Origin: Raineya sp964654605
GTDB taxonomy: Bacteria; Bacteroidota; Bacteroidia; Cytophagales; Thermonemataceae
Reading direction: 5' to 3'
Assembly: GCA_964654605.1 (NCBI GenBank)
Contig: CAZZLW010000052.1
Location: forward strand, 35,081-99,080
DNA length: 64,000 nucleotides
The position numbers and the translations under genes were made by a program. A model generated the notes under the pieces. It was not told the origin of the DNA, did not search any database, and worked only from the letters and a program-made list of their open reading frames with translations. Positions 18,265 to 25,786 of the stretch are shown here, piece after piece; position 1 is the first letter of the stretch, and every line of letters starts with the position of its first letter.

Positions 18265-18360
18265 ATGAAAAAAGTTTTCATTGCTTTTGTTTTTGCGGCT
18301 TGTAAAAAGTTTATTGGAGATGGAAGAGTAGCCCAGCGAAAAGCTAACCATTGGGGTTAG
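18265..18360 (+). CDS. Possible small lipoprotein, 31 residues
   Basis: A short frame on the otherwise empty plus strand encodes MKKVFIAFVFAACKKFIGDG and then a short basic tail ending HWG. The first 13 residues form a compact signal peptide ending in a lipobox (FAAC), and processing would leave a 19-residue basic lipopeptide. This resembles entericidin-like peptides in architecture only. The stop codon falls inside a terminator-like hairpin. No promoter of the expected class was found, so it could be chance. Confidence 0.3.
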   Translation: MKKVFIAFVFAACKKFIGDGRVAQRKANHWG

Positions 18361-18366
18361 CTTTTT
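18339..18366. terminator. Hairpin terminator, possibly bidirectional
   Basis: An 11-bp perfect stem (18339-18349 with 18355-18365, AAAAGCTAACC/GGTTAGCTTTT) overlaps the stop codon of the minus-strand 18365 gene. The T-run is better on the plus strand. Confidence 0.6.
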
Positions 18367-18829
18367 AGTTTTGCATCAAATCTTTCCTCTCTTTATCTGA
18401 AAGTTTGAGCTCTTGGGCGATATTTTGTGGAGTAGGGCGTTGTAAGATTAGCAATATAAGCCAAACAGTCGCCATGGAAGCATAAAACGATTTGGAAGTA
18501 AGCAGATAAAAGACCAAGGATGCCATAGCTACACCTTCCAAAACAGCCATTTTGATAATGAAAGTACCCTTGTAGGCTTCTAATTTACCCTGCAAATCCG
18601 TTTGATTTTGAGCATTTAGCAGAAGTTTAGGCGTAACCACTTTAATAAATGCCGTTGAGCCTATTGCCATCAGCACTACTACAATCTGAAAAATAAAATT
18701 ATCTTCTATTGCATTATTTTCTGCCTCCATTGTAGGCAAAAGTATAAAATGGAATATTACCCCAATAAGTATCACCATAGCCGTGAAAGCAATGTGTAAA
18801 ATACGAAGTTGCTGTAAAATCTCTTTCAT
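18365..18829 (-). CDS. Small four-helix membrane protein
   Basis: 154 residues with four predicted membrane helices (about 12-32, 46-66, 92-110 and 112-128) and a short cytoplasmic tail rich in Lys/Glu ending KERKDLMQN. I do not recognise the family and see no catalytic motif. It starts 10 bp after the stop of the GIDE-domain gene, so the two almost certainly form one transcript, pointing to a shared envelope function. Confidence 0.78.
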   Translation of the reverse strand: MKEILQQLRILHIAFTAMVILIGVIFHFILLPTMEAENNAIEDNFIFQIVVVLMAIGSTAFIKVVTPKLLLNAQNQTDLQGKLEAYKGTFIIKMAVLEGVAMASLVFYLLTSKSFYASMATVWLILLILQRPTPQNIAQELKLSDKERKDLMQN

Positions 18830-18839
18830 TTTGATAATA

Positions 18840-19664
18840 TCATTTTTCTGTAAAGCCTACAATCATCAAAACTGCTCCAATTATTACCAAGGCAATTGCT
18901 CCTATCAAAGACCACCTTGCCGAACTTTCTGCATCTTGCACAAGTTCTTCTTCCGATTTTACCGAAACAATAAAATGCTGATTCGTATCACGAGGCTTGG
19001 AGATAGTTAGTTCGCCATCTCGGTCAGTAGCTTCTCCATATACGTACAGGCGTGTATTGATAGGAATACATTCCTCTACAAGCCGATAACCAAGCGTTCT
19101 TGAACCATAAGTATTGACATTACTCAGGAAATTCACCAGTTGCATACCCCAACTCGTATTGCGATGCTGATTGAGATAGCCCTGTGATAGTTCCCTTTCA
19201 AATCTATCTACGGTAGTAGTCGTGTGTTTTTCTGCTAAAGCAGGATTAACCGCTATCGTTTTGCCACTGCCGTCATCAATGTAAAAAGGAACACTCTGTT
19301 CGTTAGATGAAATAGTCTCTGATTTACGGCGAGTAACCCAACGAGTATTTCCATTGCTATCACGTTGTTGCTCTTGTACCTCGTATTCGTGAACTACGTA
19401 GGCTTTGTAATAGACTACGGGCTTTTCGCTGTGGTCGGCAAGGAGTGGGTTATTGCACTTGGCAATACCTTTGACTTCTACAATTTCTGTGTAATGCCCT
19501 TGCCCTACGGTGCCTACAATATCCTCGTAGTTTTCCCAAATATTTTTGGCAGTAGTAGTCTGCTGGTAGCGAATATTCAACGACTTATCCAATTGCGATT
19601 TACGATAAAACCAAAGTCCGACAGCAATAGCTATACAGACGATTCCCGCAATAATGAATCCCAT
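18840..19664 (-). CDS. GIDE-domain membrane protein (MULAN-like, no RING)
   Basis: 274 residues from the ATG at 19664. An N-terminal helix (about 2-20) and a C-terminal helix (about 250-268) flank a ~220-residue soluble domain. The domain contains GTVGQGHYTEIVEVKGIAKCNNPL and VVYYKAYVVHEYEV, then WGMQLVNF and RLVEECIPINTRLYVYGEATD, the pattern of the GIDE domain of mitochondrial E3 ligases such as MULAN. The bacterial version has no RING finger and its role is unknown, though it is usually linked with LemA or stress-related membrane genes. Database names calling it an E3 ubiquitin ligase are misleading. A terminator separates it from the ybjN gene upstream. Confidence 0.83.
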   Translation of the reverse strand: MGFIIAGIVCIAIAVGLWFYRKSQLDKSLNIRYQQTTTAKNIWENYEDIVGTVGQGHYTEIVEVKGIAKCNNPLLADHSEKPVVYYKAYVVHEYEVQEQQRDSNGNTRWVTRRKSETISSNEQSVPFYIDDGSGKTIAVNPALAEKHTTTTVDRFERELSQGYLNQHRNTSWGMQLVNFLSNVNTYGSRTLGYRLVEECIPINTRLYVYGEATDRDGELTISKPRDTNQHFIVSVKSEEELVQDAESSARWSLIGAIALVIIGAVLMIVGFTEK

Positions 19665-19697
19665 TACAATCAAATTTTAGAAGTGAGAGATGATTTC

Positions 19698-19730
19698 AAA
19701 AAAACCTTCAAGCACAATGCTTGAAGGTTT
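19698..19730 (-). terminator. Intrinsic terminator of the pspA-ybjN transcript
   Basis: A 13-bp perfect stem (19702-19714 with 19718-19730) has a 3-nt loop and a run of seven T on the minus strand. It lies between the YbjN-like gene and the GIDE gene, so those are probably separate transcripts or linked only by read-through. Confidence 0.88.
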
Positions 19731-19750
19731 GGGGTAGGAATAAAAAATTT

Positions 19751-20203
19751 TTAAGCAGTTTGTGGTTTTTGCTTAAACATTTCATCGTAGCTATCGGCTA
19801 CAGTAGCTACGGTTTGTACAGCGGCAACAAATTCGTTGAGGTCTAAATTGGCACCTGCCAAAGCATAGCTATATACTACGGCTCTATCGAAGGTCAGACC
19901 AAAACTACCAAAATGCATACTGGCATTGAGGCGAAGCAGTTCTTCTGCCATATCAGGCGTAAGATTTACATCTTCGGCAAGATAAGAATACACTTCTACG
20001 AGTACATCTTCGCTATGCCAACCGATGATACGTATATTTACGCTTACGGTACCGAAAGAAAAGCTGTATGTATTTTCAATTTTCGCTACTTCGTAGTCGT
20101 GAAATAGCTCTTGAATGTATTTTTCTACTTTGGCTTGTGTAGAGGCAATCAATTCTTCGTTGATACCTTCTTTAATTACTTTGAATTTGGGCATAATCGG
20201 CAT
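19751..20203 (-). CDS. YbjN-like protein
   Basis: 150 residues, no signal peptide. It has the alternating helix-strand pattern of the YbjN / type III secretion chaperone-like fold: an N-terminal helix pair, strands around TYSFSFGTVSVNIRIIGW and EDVLVEVYSYLAEDV, then MAEELLRLNASMHFGSFGLTFD and a C-terminal helix. The N-L-N and G-x-F-x-x blocks are typical of the family. It starts 17 bp after pspA on the same strand, and the pair ends at a strong terminator. A chaperone-like role beside PspA is inference. Confidence 0.78.
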   Translation of the reverse strand: MPIMPKFKVIKEGINEELIASTQAKVEKYIQELFHDYEVAKIENTYSFSFGTVSVNIRIIGWHSEDVLVEVYSYLAEDVNLTPDMAEELLRLNASMHFGSFGLTFDRAVVYSYALAGANLDLNEFVAAVQTVATVADSYDEMFKQKPQTA

Positions 20204-20220
20204 AATTTAGGGGTTAGTTG

Positions 20221-20886
20221 TTATTTACCAAGTTTAGCTTTTAGTTTGGCGAGTTCGTCATCTACCGCCATATTTTTCTCTAAGGATTTGAATTCGTCAT
20301 CAAGGCTGGTAGTACCCTCTGCAAGTTGTGTAAAGGCTTGTGCTTCGGCTTCTTCTTTAAGGATTTTTTCCTCAAATTTGGAGAATTTGGAAGAGATAGA
20401 AGAGCTATCAAAGGTGCCGATATTTTTAGCAATTTCTTTCTGAGCTTTTGCCGCTTGGCTACGAGCAATGAGCGTAGATTCTTTCATTCTTGCCTCATCA
20501 AGTTTGGCTTTGAGTTGCTCTACTTGCGTTTTTAGGGTTGCGGCGGTCTGAGCGGCTTGCTCGTACATTTGTTTGTAGGTTGCGGCTTGCTGGTCTGCTT
20601 CTGCTTTTTTGGCTAATGCCTTGCGAGCCAAATCTTCATTACCTGCTTGCAATGCCGCCATAGCTTTGTTTTCCCATTCTTTTGACATCGCCGCAAACTT
20701 TTCATAATCTCTTTGCAACTTTTTTTCTTGAGCCATAGCTTGTGCCAAACCCGAAGTCGCTTTGGTTACAGCTTCTTGCATATCTATAACCATTTGCTTA
20801 ATCATTTTGACAGGGTCTTCTGCCTTGTCAAGCAAATCATTGATGTTGGCTCTTACAATGTCGCCAATTCTGCTGAAAATTCCCAT
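20221..20886 (-). CDS. pspA: PspA/IM30 family membrane-remodelling protein
   Basis: 221 residues, almost entirely helical. The N-terminal amphipathic helix MGIFSRIGDIVRANINDLLD and the following EDPVKMIKQMVIDMQEA are diagnostic for PspA/Vipp1 (IM30), bacterial ESCRT-III relatives that assemble on stressed inner membranes and limit proton leakage. A long coiled coil (about 30-145) and a C-terminal LDDEFKSLEK/LAKLKAKLG helix follow. It is the first gene of a pair with the YbjN-like protein. No pspF, pspB or pspC is adjacent. Confidence 0.93.
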   Translation of the reverse strand: MGIFSRIGDIVRANINDLLDKAEDPVKMIKQMVIDMQEAVTKATSGLAQAMAQEKKLQRDYEKFAAMSKEWENKAMAALQAGNEDLARKALAKKAEADQQAATYKQMYEQAAQTAATLKTQVEQLKAKLDEARMKESTLIARSQAAKAQKEIAKNIGTFDSSSISSKFSKFEEKILKEEAEAQAFTQLAEGTTSLDDEFKSLEKNMAVDDELAKLKAKLGK

Positions 20887-21037
20887 AAATTACGATTTTT
20901 TTAAGGTGATAAAAAGTTTTTTACTTGCGAAATATTAGCTATTTTTTGGATAGAAATCAAATTTTCACAACACTTTTTTGCAAAAAGTTGATGAAAATAA
21001 CGTATGTATTGATGAAAGTGATGTTTTTAGCAAACTA

Positions 21038-21538
21038 CTATTTTTTGGCGTATATCTTTTCGTCTTTGTTGTAAAAGAAGCTTAAATCTTTGTGCTTTTC
21101 AAAAAACTTACGCATTTCAGCCGCATTAGCAAACTTTTCGTCTATGTTATCAGTAACTTCAAAGAGTGTAAAATCTTTCTTATCAGCAGAAAGTTCTATT
21201 TTATGGAAGTAAAACTTTCCATCATCAGGATTTTTTAGGTTCAAGAAATTGGTGTTTCCTATTTTGGTAAAATGTCCTGTATAGGCAGTTTGCTTATATT
21301 TTTTCTCGTTAGGGTCATAATCATTTTTTTCAAATTTGTAAGAGCTTTCATCTACTTTGCTAATGATGTAAAAAGGAGGATTGTCCTTGTTTATTGCATT
21401 TTTTTCTACCCATTTACCAAGTAGAATATTATCTATTTTTTCTTTGGGAGTATCTAGCGGAAATTCGGCAGAATACGGACAAGCAGTAAACAGAATGGAC
21501 ACTGCAAAAAGGGCGAGAACAAATAGTATTTTTTTCAT
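21038..21538 (-). CDS. Lipoprotein of unknown function
   Basis: 166 residues. MKKILFVLALFAVSILFTACPYS carries a lipobox (FTAC). The mature part is a small, charged, beta-rich domain with LLGKWVEKN near its start and YYIISKVDESSYKF-like strands, similar in feel to lipocalin-like lipoproteins of Bacteroidota, although I cannot name a family. It stands alone between pspA and fsa on the same strand. Confidence 0.8.
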   Translation of the reverse strand: MKKILFVLALFAVSILFTACPYSAEFPLDTPKEKIDNILLGKWVEKNAINKDNPPFYIISKVDESSYKFEKNDYDPNEKKYKQTAYTGHFTKIGNTNFLNLKNPDDGKFYFHKIELSADKKDFTLFEVTDNIDEKFANAAEMRKFFEKHKDLSFFYNKDEKIYAKK

Positions 21539-21638
21539 AAAAATGTTTTAGGTTTTCCCAAAGGTAAAAAGAAAGCACACTTTGCAAGCCTAAAACTTAC
21601 AAAAGTATGCAAAAAATTGACGAAAGTAAGCCTTTCTT

Positions 21639-22295
21639 TTACGAATTGCCCTTGCGATAATCGGCAAGGAACTTTTCAAGTCCTATGTCTGTAAGTGGGT
21701 GTTTGAGCAACCCTGTTATCACATTCAAAGGACAAGTGGCTACATCAGCTCCAATTTCGGCACATTGTACAAGGTGCATTACGTGCCGAATAGAAGCGGC
21801 AAGCACTTGGGTATCAAAGCCATAATTGTTGTAAATTTGTACAATTTGCTCTATGAGTTGCAAGCCATCGGTAGCCACATCATCTAAACGCCCAATGAAA
21901 GGCGAAACATAAGTAGCTCCCGCCTTGGCGGCTAAAAGAGCTTGCCCTGCCGAAAAAACCAGCGTGCAGTTGGTTTTGATACCCCTCTGAGAAAAATACT
22001 TGATTGCCTTTACCCCATCTTTTATCATAGGTACTTTTACGACAATATTTTCGTGCAGAGCGGCAAGTTCTTCCCCTTCTCGGATAATGCCCTCGTAGTC
22101 GGTAGCTACTACTTCGGCACTTACATCGCCTTCTACAAGCTGGCAAATTTTTACGTAATGCTCCAAAATATTTTGCTTGCCTGTAATGCCTTCTTTTGCC
22201 ATAAGCGAAGGGTTGGTTGTTACGCCATCAAGTACGCCCAAGTCGTTGGCTTCTTGAATTTCTTTCAAGTTGGCTGTATCAATAAAAAATTTCAT
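21639..22295 (-). CDS. fsa: Fructose-6-phosphate aldolase / TalC-type transaldolase
   Basis: 218 residues, the length typical of the short transaldolase subfamily. MKFFIDTANLKEIQEANDLG and VLDGVTTNPSLMAKEG are diagnostic, the Schiff-base lysine is in NIVVKVPM (about residue 86), and TNCTLVFSAGQALLAAKAGA and SPFIGRLDD follow. The enzyme either splits fructose-6-phosphate or acts as transaldolase in the pentose phosphate pathway; sequence alone does not decide, though Bacteroidota relatives often serve as transaldolase. Confidence 0.93.
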   Translation of the reverse strand: MKFFIDTANLKEIQEANDLGVLDGVTTNPSLMAKEGITGKQNILEHYVKICQLVEGDVSAEVVATDYEGIIREGEELAALHENIVVKVPMIKDGVKAIKYFSQRGIKTNCTLVFSAGQALLAAKAGATYVSPFIGRLDDVATDGLQLIEQIVQIYNNYGFDTQVLAASIRHVMHLVQCAEIGADVATCPLNVITGLLKHPLTDIGLEKFLADYRKGNS

Positions 22296-22593
22296 AAGCT
22301 ATTTAGGTTTTGAATGAAAAGCCTGTGCAATATGGGGATATTTTTTCCAAAACTCAAATATGAACTTCAAAAAATTGTCATTGATTAGGTCTAATTTGCA
22401 GTAAGGAAATAGGAAATAAAAAGCCCGAAACAGGATTTATGTAAAACACAAAAAATTAAGAGAAAAAGTCCTTAAATTCAGAACTGCAAACGCTGTTTTT
22501 TTTGAAGCTAACTTGTTTTGTTATATTCGGCTTGCAGAATATCTTGCTTTTCTGTTAATTAGACTAAATCTTAATGAAAAAGTTGGGAATATT
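22296..22593. other. Intergenic region between fsa and the PUR-family gene
   Basis: Part of a 369-bp gap between divergent genes. It is AT-rich, with no coding sequence, tRNA or strong hairpin that I can support. A full promoter for the right-hand gene lies at its end (22594-22624). Confidence 0.6.
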
Positions 22594-22624
22594 TTTGGTG
22601 TGGCTTCAAAAATTTTTAATTTTG
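22594..22624 (+). promoter_or_regulatory. Promoter of the PUR-family gene
   Basis: TTTG (22594-22597), a 19-bp spacer, then TAATTTTG (22617-22624). This is an exact match to the Bacteroidota TTTG / TAnnTTTG promoter. Transcription would start near 22631, about 34 nt before the GTG start. Confidence 0.7.
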
Positions 22625-22664
22625 CTCATTCAAAAAGAAGTTTAACATCTAAATTTCAAGGACT

Positions 22665-23015
22665 GTGGAAGAGTTCAAAGCAAACAGAGAACGTGCAACA
22701 GATGTTTACTCTAAACGAGTAAAGGCGGGAAAAAGAACCTACTTCTTTGATGTAAAATCAACCAGAGGTAGCGATTTTTATTTAACCATCACGGAAAGCA
22801 AAAAGCGTTTCCGCGACAATGGGTTTTATTACGAGAAGCACAAAATCTTTCTCTACAAAGAAGATTTTGGTAAATTTATTGAGTCTTTGGAGGAAGCTAT
22901 TGCCAAAATCAAGGAAATGATGCCCGACTACGACTTCAACCAAGTTTCAGAAGAAGTATTTGAGGACTATGCCCTTGATGATGAAGAAAACAACAGCGAC
23001 CTCAAATGGGACTAA
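22665..23015 (+). CDS. PUR-family nucleic-acid-binding protein (DUF3276)
   Basis: 116 residues. A single PUR repeat is visible: KAGKRTYFFDVKSTRGSDFYLTITESKKRF, then HKIFLYKEDFGKFIESLEEAI. This is the beta-strand-rich fold of PUR-alpha-type single-strand DNA/RNA-binding proteins. The C-terminus is acidic (DYALDDEENNSD). The family is almost universal in Bacteroidota; its cellular role is not well defined. The start is a GTG preceded by a well-formed promoter, and the gene ends in an intrinsic terminator, so it is monocistronic. Confidence 0.9.
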   Translation: MEEFKANRERATDVYSKRVKAGKRTYFFDVKSTRGSDFYLTITESKKRFRDNGFYYEKHKIFLYKEDFGKFIESLEEAIAKIKEMMPDYDFNQVSEEVFEDYALDDEENNSDLKWD

Positions 23016-23026
23016 AAACACCTTTC

Positions 23027-23051
23027 AACCCTGCCCCAAGCAGGGTTTTTT
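23027..23051 (+). terminator. Intrinsic terminator after the PUR-family gene
   Basis: A 7-bp stem AACCCTG (23027-23033) / CAGGGTT (23041-23047) has a 7-nt loop and a T-run. Confidence 0.82.
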
Positions 23052-23215
23052 GATGCTCCTGCCCCTGTAAAAGAAAACTTGGGATAAGTCTGTTGCAAAA
23101 GCAAAAAGAGAGATACCAAAAAAAATTAGACACAAGAAATAAATCTTTTGAACTTCAAACTTTCAAACCCTTTAACGTCGAATAAGTTACAACTAAAAAA
23201 AAGGAAGAAACACCT

Positions 23216-24487
23216 ATGCACTCATTAGATAGAACTACTCCACCCCAAGCTGAAAGAATTACCCATATCCCTATTGTTTTACCTCGTAAAATATATTTAA
23301 CCAACCAACTACCCATTTATGCTATACACGCACCCGAACAAGAAATTCTTCAGATTTCTTGGGTGTTTGATGTAGGGGGCTATGATAGTGCCTTGCCTGC
23401 TCAATCTTTGTATGCTACCAAAATGCTCGCCGAAGGTACAATCCACAAAACAGCCCAAGAAATCAATGAAGCGATTGATGAGTTCGGAGCATTTTTGGAT
23501 TTGCAATCTGATGCAGACCAAAGTTTCATTACGCTCTACACACCTGCACGTTACGCCGAAAACACTATTCCTACTATAGCAGAGATACTTTTTGAAGCCA
23601 ACTTTCCTAATGAGGCTTGGCAGATTTTTCTTTCCAAAGAGCAAAAAAACTTGCAAATCAATTTGCAAAAAATCACTTTTTTGGCGGGCAGAGCCTTCTC
23701 TGAAGCCCTTTTTCAAAATCACCCTTACGGCAAAGTGCTTAGTCCCGAATTGCTTGCCAGTTATCCCAAAGAAGAAATTATCCGATTTTATCAAAATCAA
23801 CTTTTGCAAAGCTCTTTTGCTATTTACCTTGCGGGCAATTTTTCAGAAAATACTTTACAAAGTTTAGAAAAGCACTTTTCCAAACTCTCTTACAAACCGC
23901 AACCCAAGAAGAAACTGCCTCTTGAAACTTATGCCCAAAAAGTTTTTGTAGAGAAAAATGATAGTATGCAAAACTCTTTGCGTGTAGGTAAATTGGCAAT
24001 AGGAAGAACTCACGAAGATTACACCAAACTAAGTGTTTGCTCTACTATTTTGGGAGGGTATTTCGGTTCAAGGTTAATGCAAAATATTCGTGAGGAAAAG
24101 GGCTTGACCTACGGCATTTATAGTGTTTTGAGAAGTATGCGAATGGCTACCTACTTTGCTATCAGTGCCGATGTCCGAGTCGAAGCCTATCAAATAGCTT
24201 TGCAAGAAATTTACAAAGAAATTCAGATTTTACAGCAGGAAAAAGTAAGCGAAGCAGAACTAGAAAAAGTCAAGAATTATATGGCAGGTTCAATAGCAAA
24301 CGAACTTACCAACGCCAACGCTCAAATGCACTTGCAGTCTATTATTCATTTACACCAATTGCCCGAAGACTATTACGAGCATTTTTTAGAACGCTTGTAT
24401 GCAGTAAGTAGCGAAGATGTTTTGGCAGTTGCCCAAAAATATCTTGACTGCTCCCAAATGATAGAAGTTGTCGCAGGGAAAAAATAG
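23216..24487 (+). CDS. M16 peptidase homologue lacking the zinc motif (non-catalytic)
   Basis: 423 residues with the two-lobe M16 (insulinase/MPP) layout: an N-terminal lobe to about 210 and a C-terminal lobe with GGYFGSRLMQNIREEKGLTYG. Active enzymes carry HxxEH between the first strand and the MLAEGT/MFKGT block; here that position reads YATKM (66-70). The protein therefore cannot bind catalytic zinc and is probably the substrate-binding partner type of the family. The active partner is usually the adjacent gene in Bacteroidota but is absent here. No signal peptide is visible. It converges on a response regulator gene with a 1-bp gap. Confidence 0.88.
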   Translation: MHSLDRTTPPQAERITHIPIVLPRKIYLTNQLPIYAIHAPEQEILQISWVFDVGGYDSALPAQSLYATKMLAEGTIHKTAQEINEAIDEFGAFLDLQSDADQSFITLYTPARYAENTIPTIAEILFEANFPNEAWQIFLSKEQKNLQINLQKITFLAGRAFSEALFQNHPYGKVLSPELLASYPKEEIIRFYQNQLLQSSFAIYLAGNFSENTLQSLEKHFSKLSYKPQPKKKLPLETYAQKVFVEKNDSMQNSLRVGKLAIGRTHEDYTKLSVCSTILGGYFGSRLMQNIREEKGLTYGIYSVLRSMRMATYFAISADVRVEAYQIALQEIYKEIQILQQEKVSEAELEKVKNYMAGSIANELTNANAQMHLQSIIHLHQLPEDYYEHFLERLYAVSSEDVLAVAQKYLDCSQMIEVVAGKK

Positions 24488-24488
24488 C

Positions 24489-24980
24489 CTACACGTTTCT
24501 ATACCGCCTCAATTCTTCGGTAAGTTGTTCAATTTTTTCTCTCAAGACCTGATTTTCTTTTTCCAAAAGGGTTATTCTGATGTCTTTATCTTCCCGATAC
24601 TGATACAGAGCCAGCCCTTCGTCTATGATTTTTTTTAGTTCTTCTCTGTCCCAAGGTTTGGTTACATACCTATAAACATTTGCCTTATTGATAGCTCTTA
24701 CTACTGCTTCAATATCGGAAAAGCCCGTAAGAATGATACGGATAATATTGGGAAATTCAGGAATAGTTTTCTCCAAAAACTCTGTGCCTGTCATTTCAGG
24801 CATTTTTTGGTCGGTGATAATGAGCTGAATAGCCTCTTGGTGCAAGATTTTGATAGCCTCTTGCCCCGAAATAGCCGTAAATATGTCGTAGTACCGCTTA
24901 AAGGTCATTTTGAAGATACGTAGATTGCTCTCTTCATCATCTACGTACAAGATTTTGTAACGGCGTTGGCTCGTGTCCAT
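24489..24980 (-). CDS. Stand-alone response regulator with C-terminal coiled coil
   Basis: 163 residues. The receiver domain has the acidic pair D14-D15, phosphoacceptor D57 in IITDQKMPEMTG, the ILTGFSD threonine and the YVTKPWD lysine, so it is complete. The output is only a C-terminal helix of about 35 residues (LLEKENQVLREKIEQLTEELRR), probably a coiled coil; no DNA-binding or enzymatic domain is present. YRYVTKPWD is typical of RpfG-type receivers. It starts 2 bp after lpxA on the same strand, an unusual operon partner. No histidine kinase is adjacent. Confidence 0.92.
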   Translation of the reverse strand: MDTSQRRYKILYVDDEESNLRIFKMTFKRYYDIFTAISGQEAIKILHQEAIQLIITDQKMPEMTGTEFLEKTIPEFPNIIRIILTGFSDIEAVVRAINKANVYRYVTKPWDREELKKIIDEGLALYQYREDKDIRITLLEKENQVLREKIEQLTEELRRYRNV

Positions 24981-24982
24981 AA

Positions 24983-25786
24983 TTAGAGTTCAAAAGTATA
25001 TTTATCGCTACTGCTACTGCCTTTGATGATACCTCTTTCGGAGGTTTCAATGAAATTGATAATCAAATCGCGTTCTTGTGAAGGCAGAAATTCTTCTTTA
25101 ATTTTTTGAATAGCATCAGTAGTGTTGTAACCCTTTTGAAAAATAGTTCGGTAAATATCTTGGATAAGCATAATTTGCTCGTTGGAAAAACCTCTACGGC
25201 GTAAGCCCAAAGAATTTACACCCGCATAGCTCAAAGGCTCTCTACCTGCTTTTACAAAAGGAGGTACATCTTTGCGTACCAGCGAGCCACCCGCTACCAT
25301 TGTGTGTGTGCCTATACGTGTAAACTGATGAATGGCGGCAGTTCCGCCTACGATAGCGAAATCGTCCATAATGACGTGTCCTGCCATTTGTACGGCATTT
25401 ACCAAAATGCAATTATTGCCAATAAAGCAGTCGTGGGCTACGTGTACATAAGCCATCACCAGCGTATTACTTCCAATGACAGTCTTTCCGCTATGAGCTG
25501 TTCCCCGATTGATAGTGGCACATTCGCGAATAGTGGTGTTATCGCCAATTTCGGCGGTAGAGTATTCGCCATTAAATTTGAGGTCTTGGGGAATGGCGGC
25601 AATGACGGCACCGGGAAAAATACGGCAATTTTGCCCTATTCTTGCACCATTCATTATGGTAGCATTTGAGCCAATCCAAGTGTTATCGCCAATGGTTACA
25701 TCTTCGTAGATAGTAGCAAAAGGCTCAATAGTTACATTTTTGCCAATATTGGCTTTGGGGTGAATGTAGGCTAAATTGCTAATCAT
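24983..25786 (-). CDS. lpxA: UDP-N-acetylglucosamine acyltransferase
   Basis: 267 residues. It performs the first acyl transfer of lipid A synthesis, from an acyl-ACP to UDP-GlcNAc in the cytoplasm. It is a left-handed beta-helix of hexapeptide repeats (IHPKANIGKNVTIEPFATI) with the catalytic His in AYVHVAHDC (about 125), followed by GGTAAIHQFTRIG and the C-terminal helical domain with GLRRRGFS. It overlaps lpxC/fabZ by 4 bp (ATGA), indicating translational coupling. Confidence 0.96.
   Translation of the reverse strand: MISNLAYIHPKANIGKNVTIEPFATIYEDVTIGDNTWIGSNATIMNGARIGQNCRIFPGAVIAAIPQDLKFNGEYSTAEIGDNTTIRECATINRGTAHSGKTVIGSNTLVMAYVHVAHDCFIGNNCILVNAVQMAGHVIMDDFAIVGGTAAIHQFTRIGTHTMVAGGSLVRKDVPPFVKAGREPLSYAGVNSLGLRRRGFSNEQIMLIQDIYRTIFQKGYNTTDAIQKIKEEFLPSQERDLIINFIETSERGIIKGSSSSDKYTFEL

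Noticed and set aside
22296..22664. tRNA or other structured RNA in the long gap before the PUR gene
   Set aside because: No cloverleaf, T-loop sequence or strong hairpin could be found by eye.
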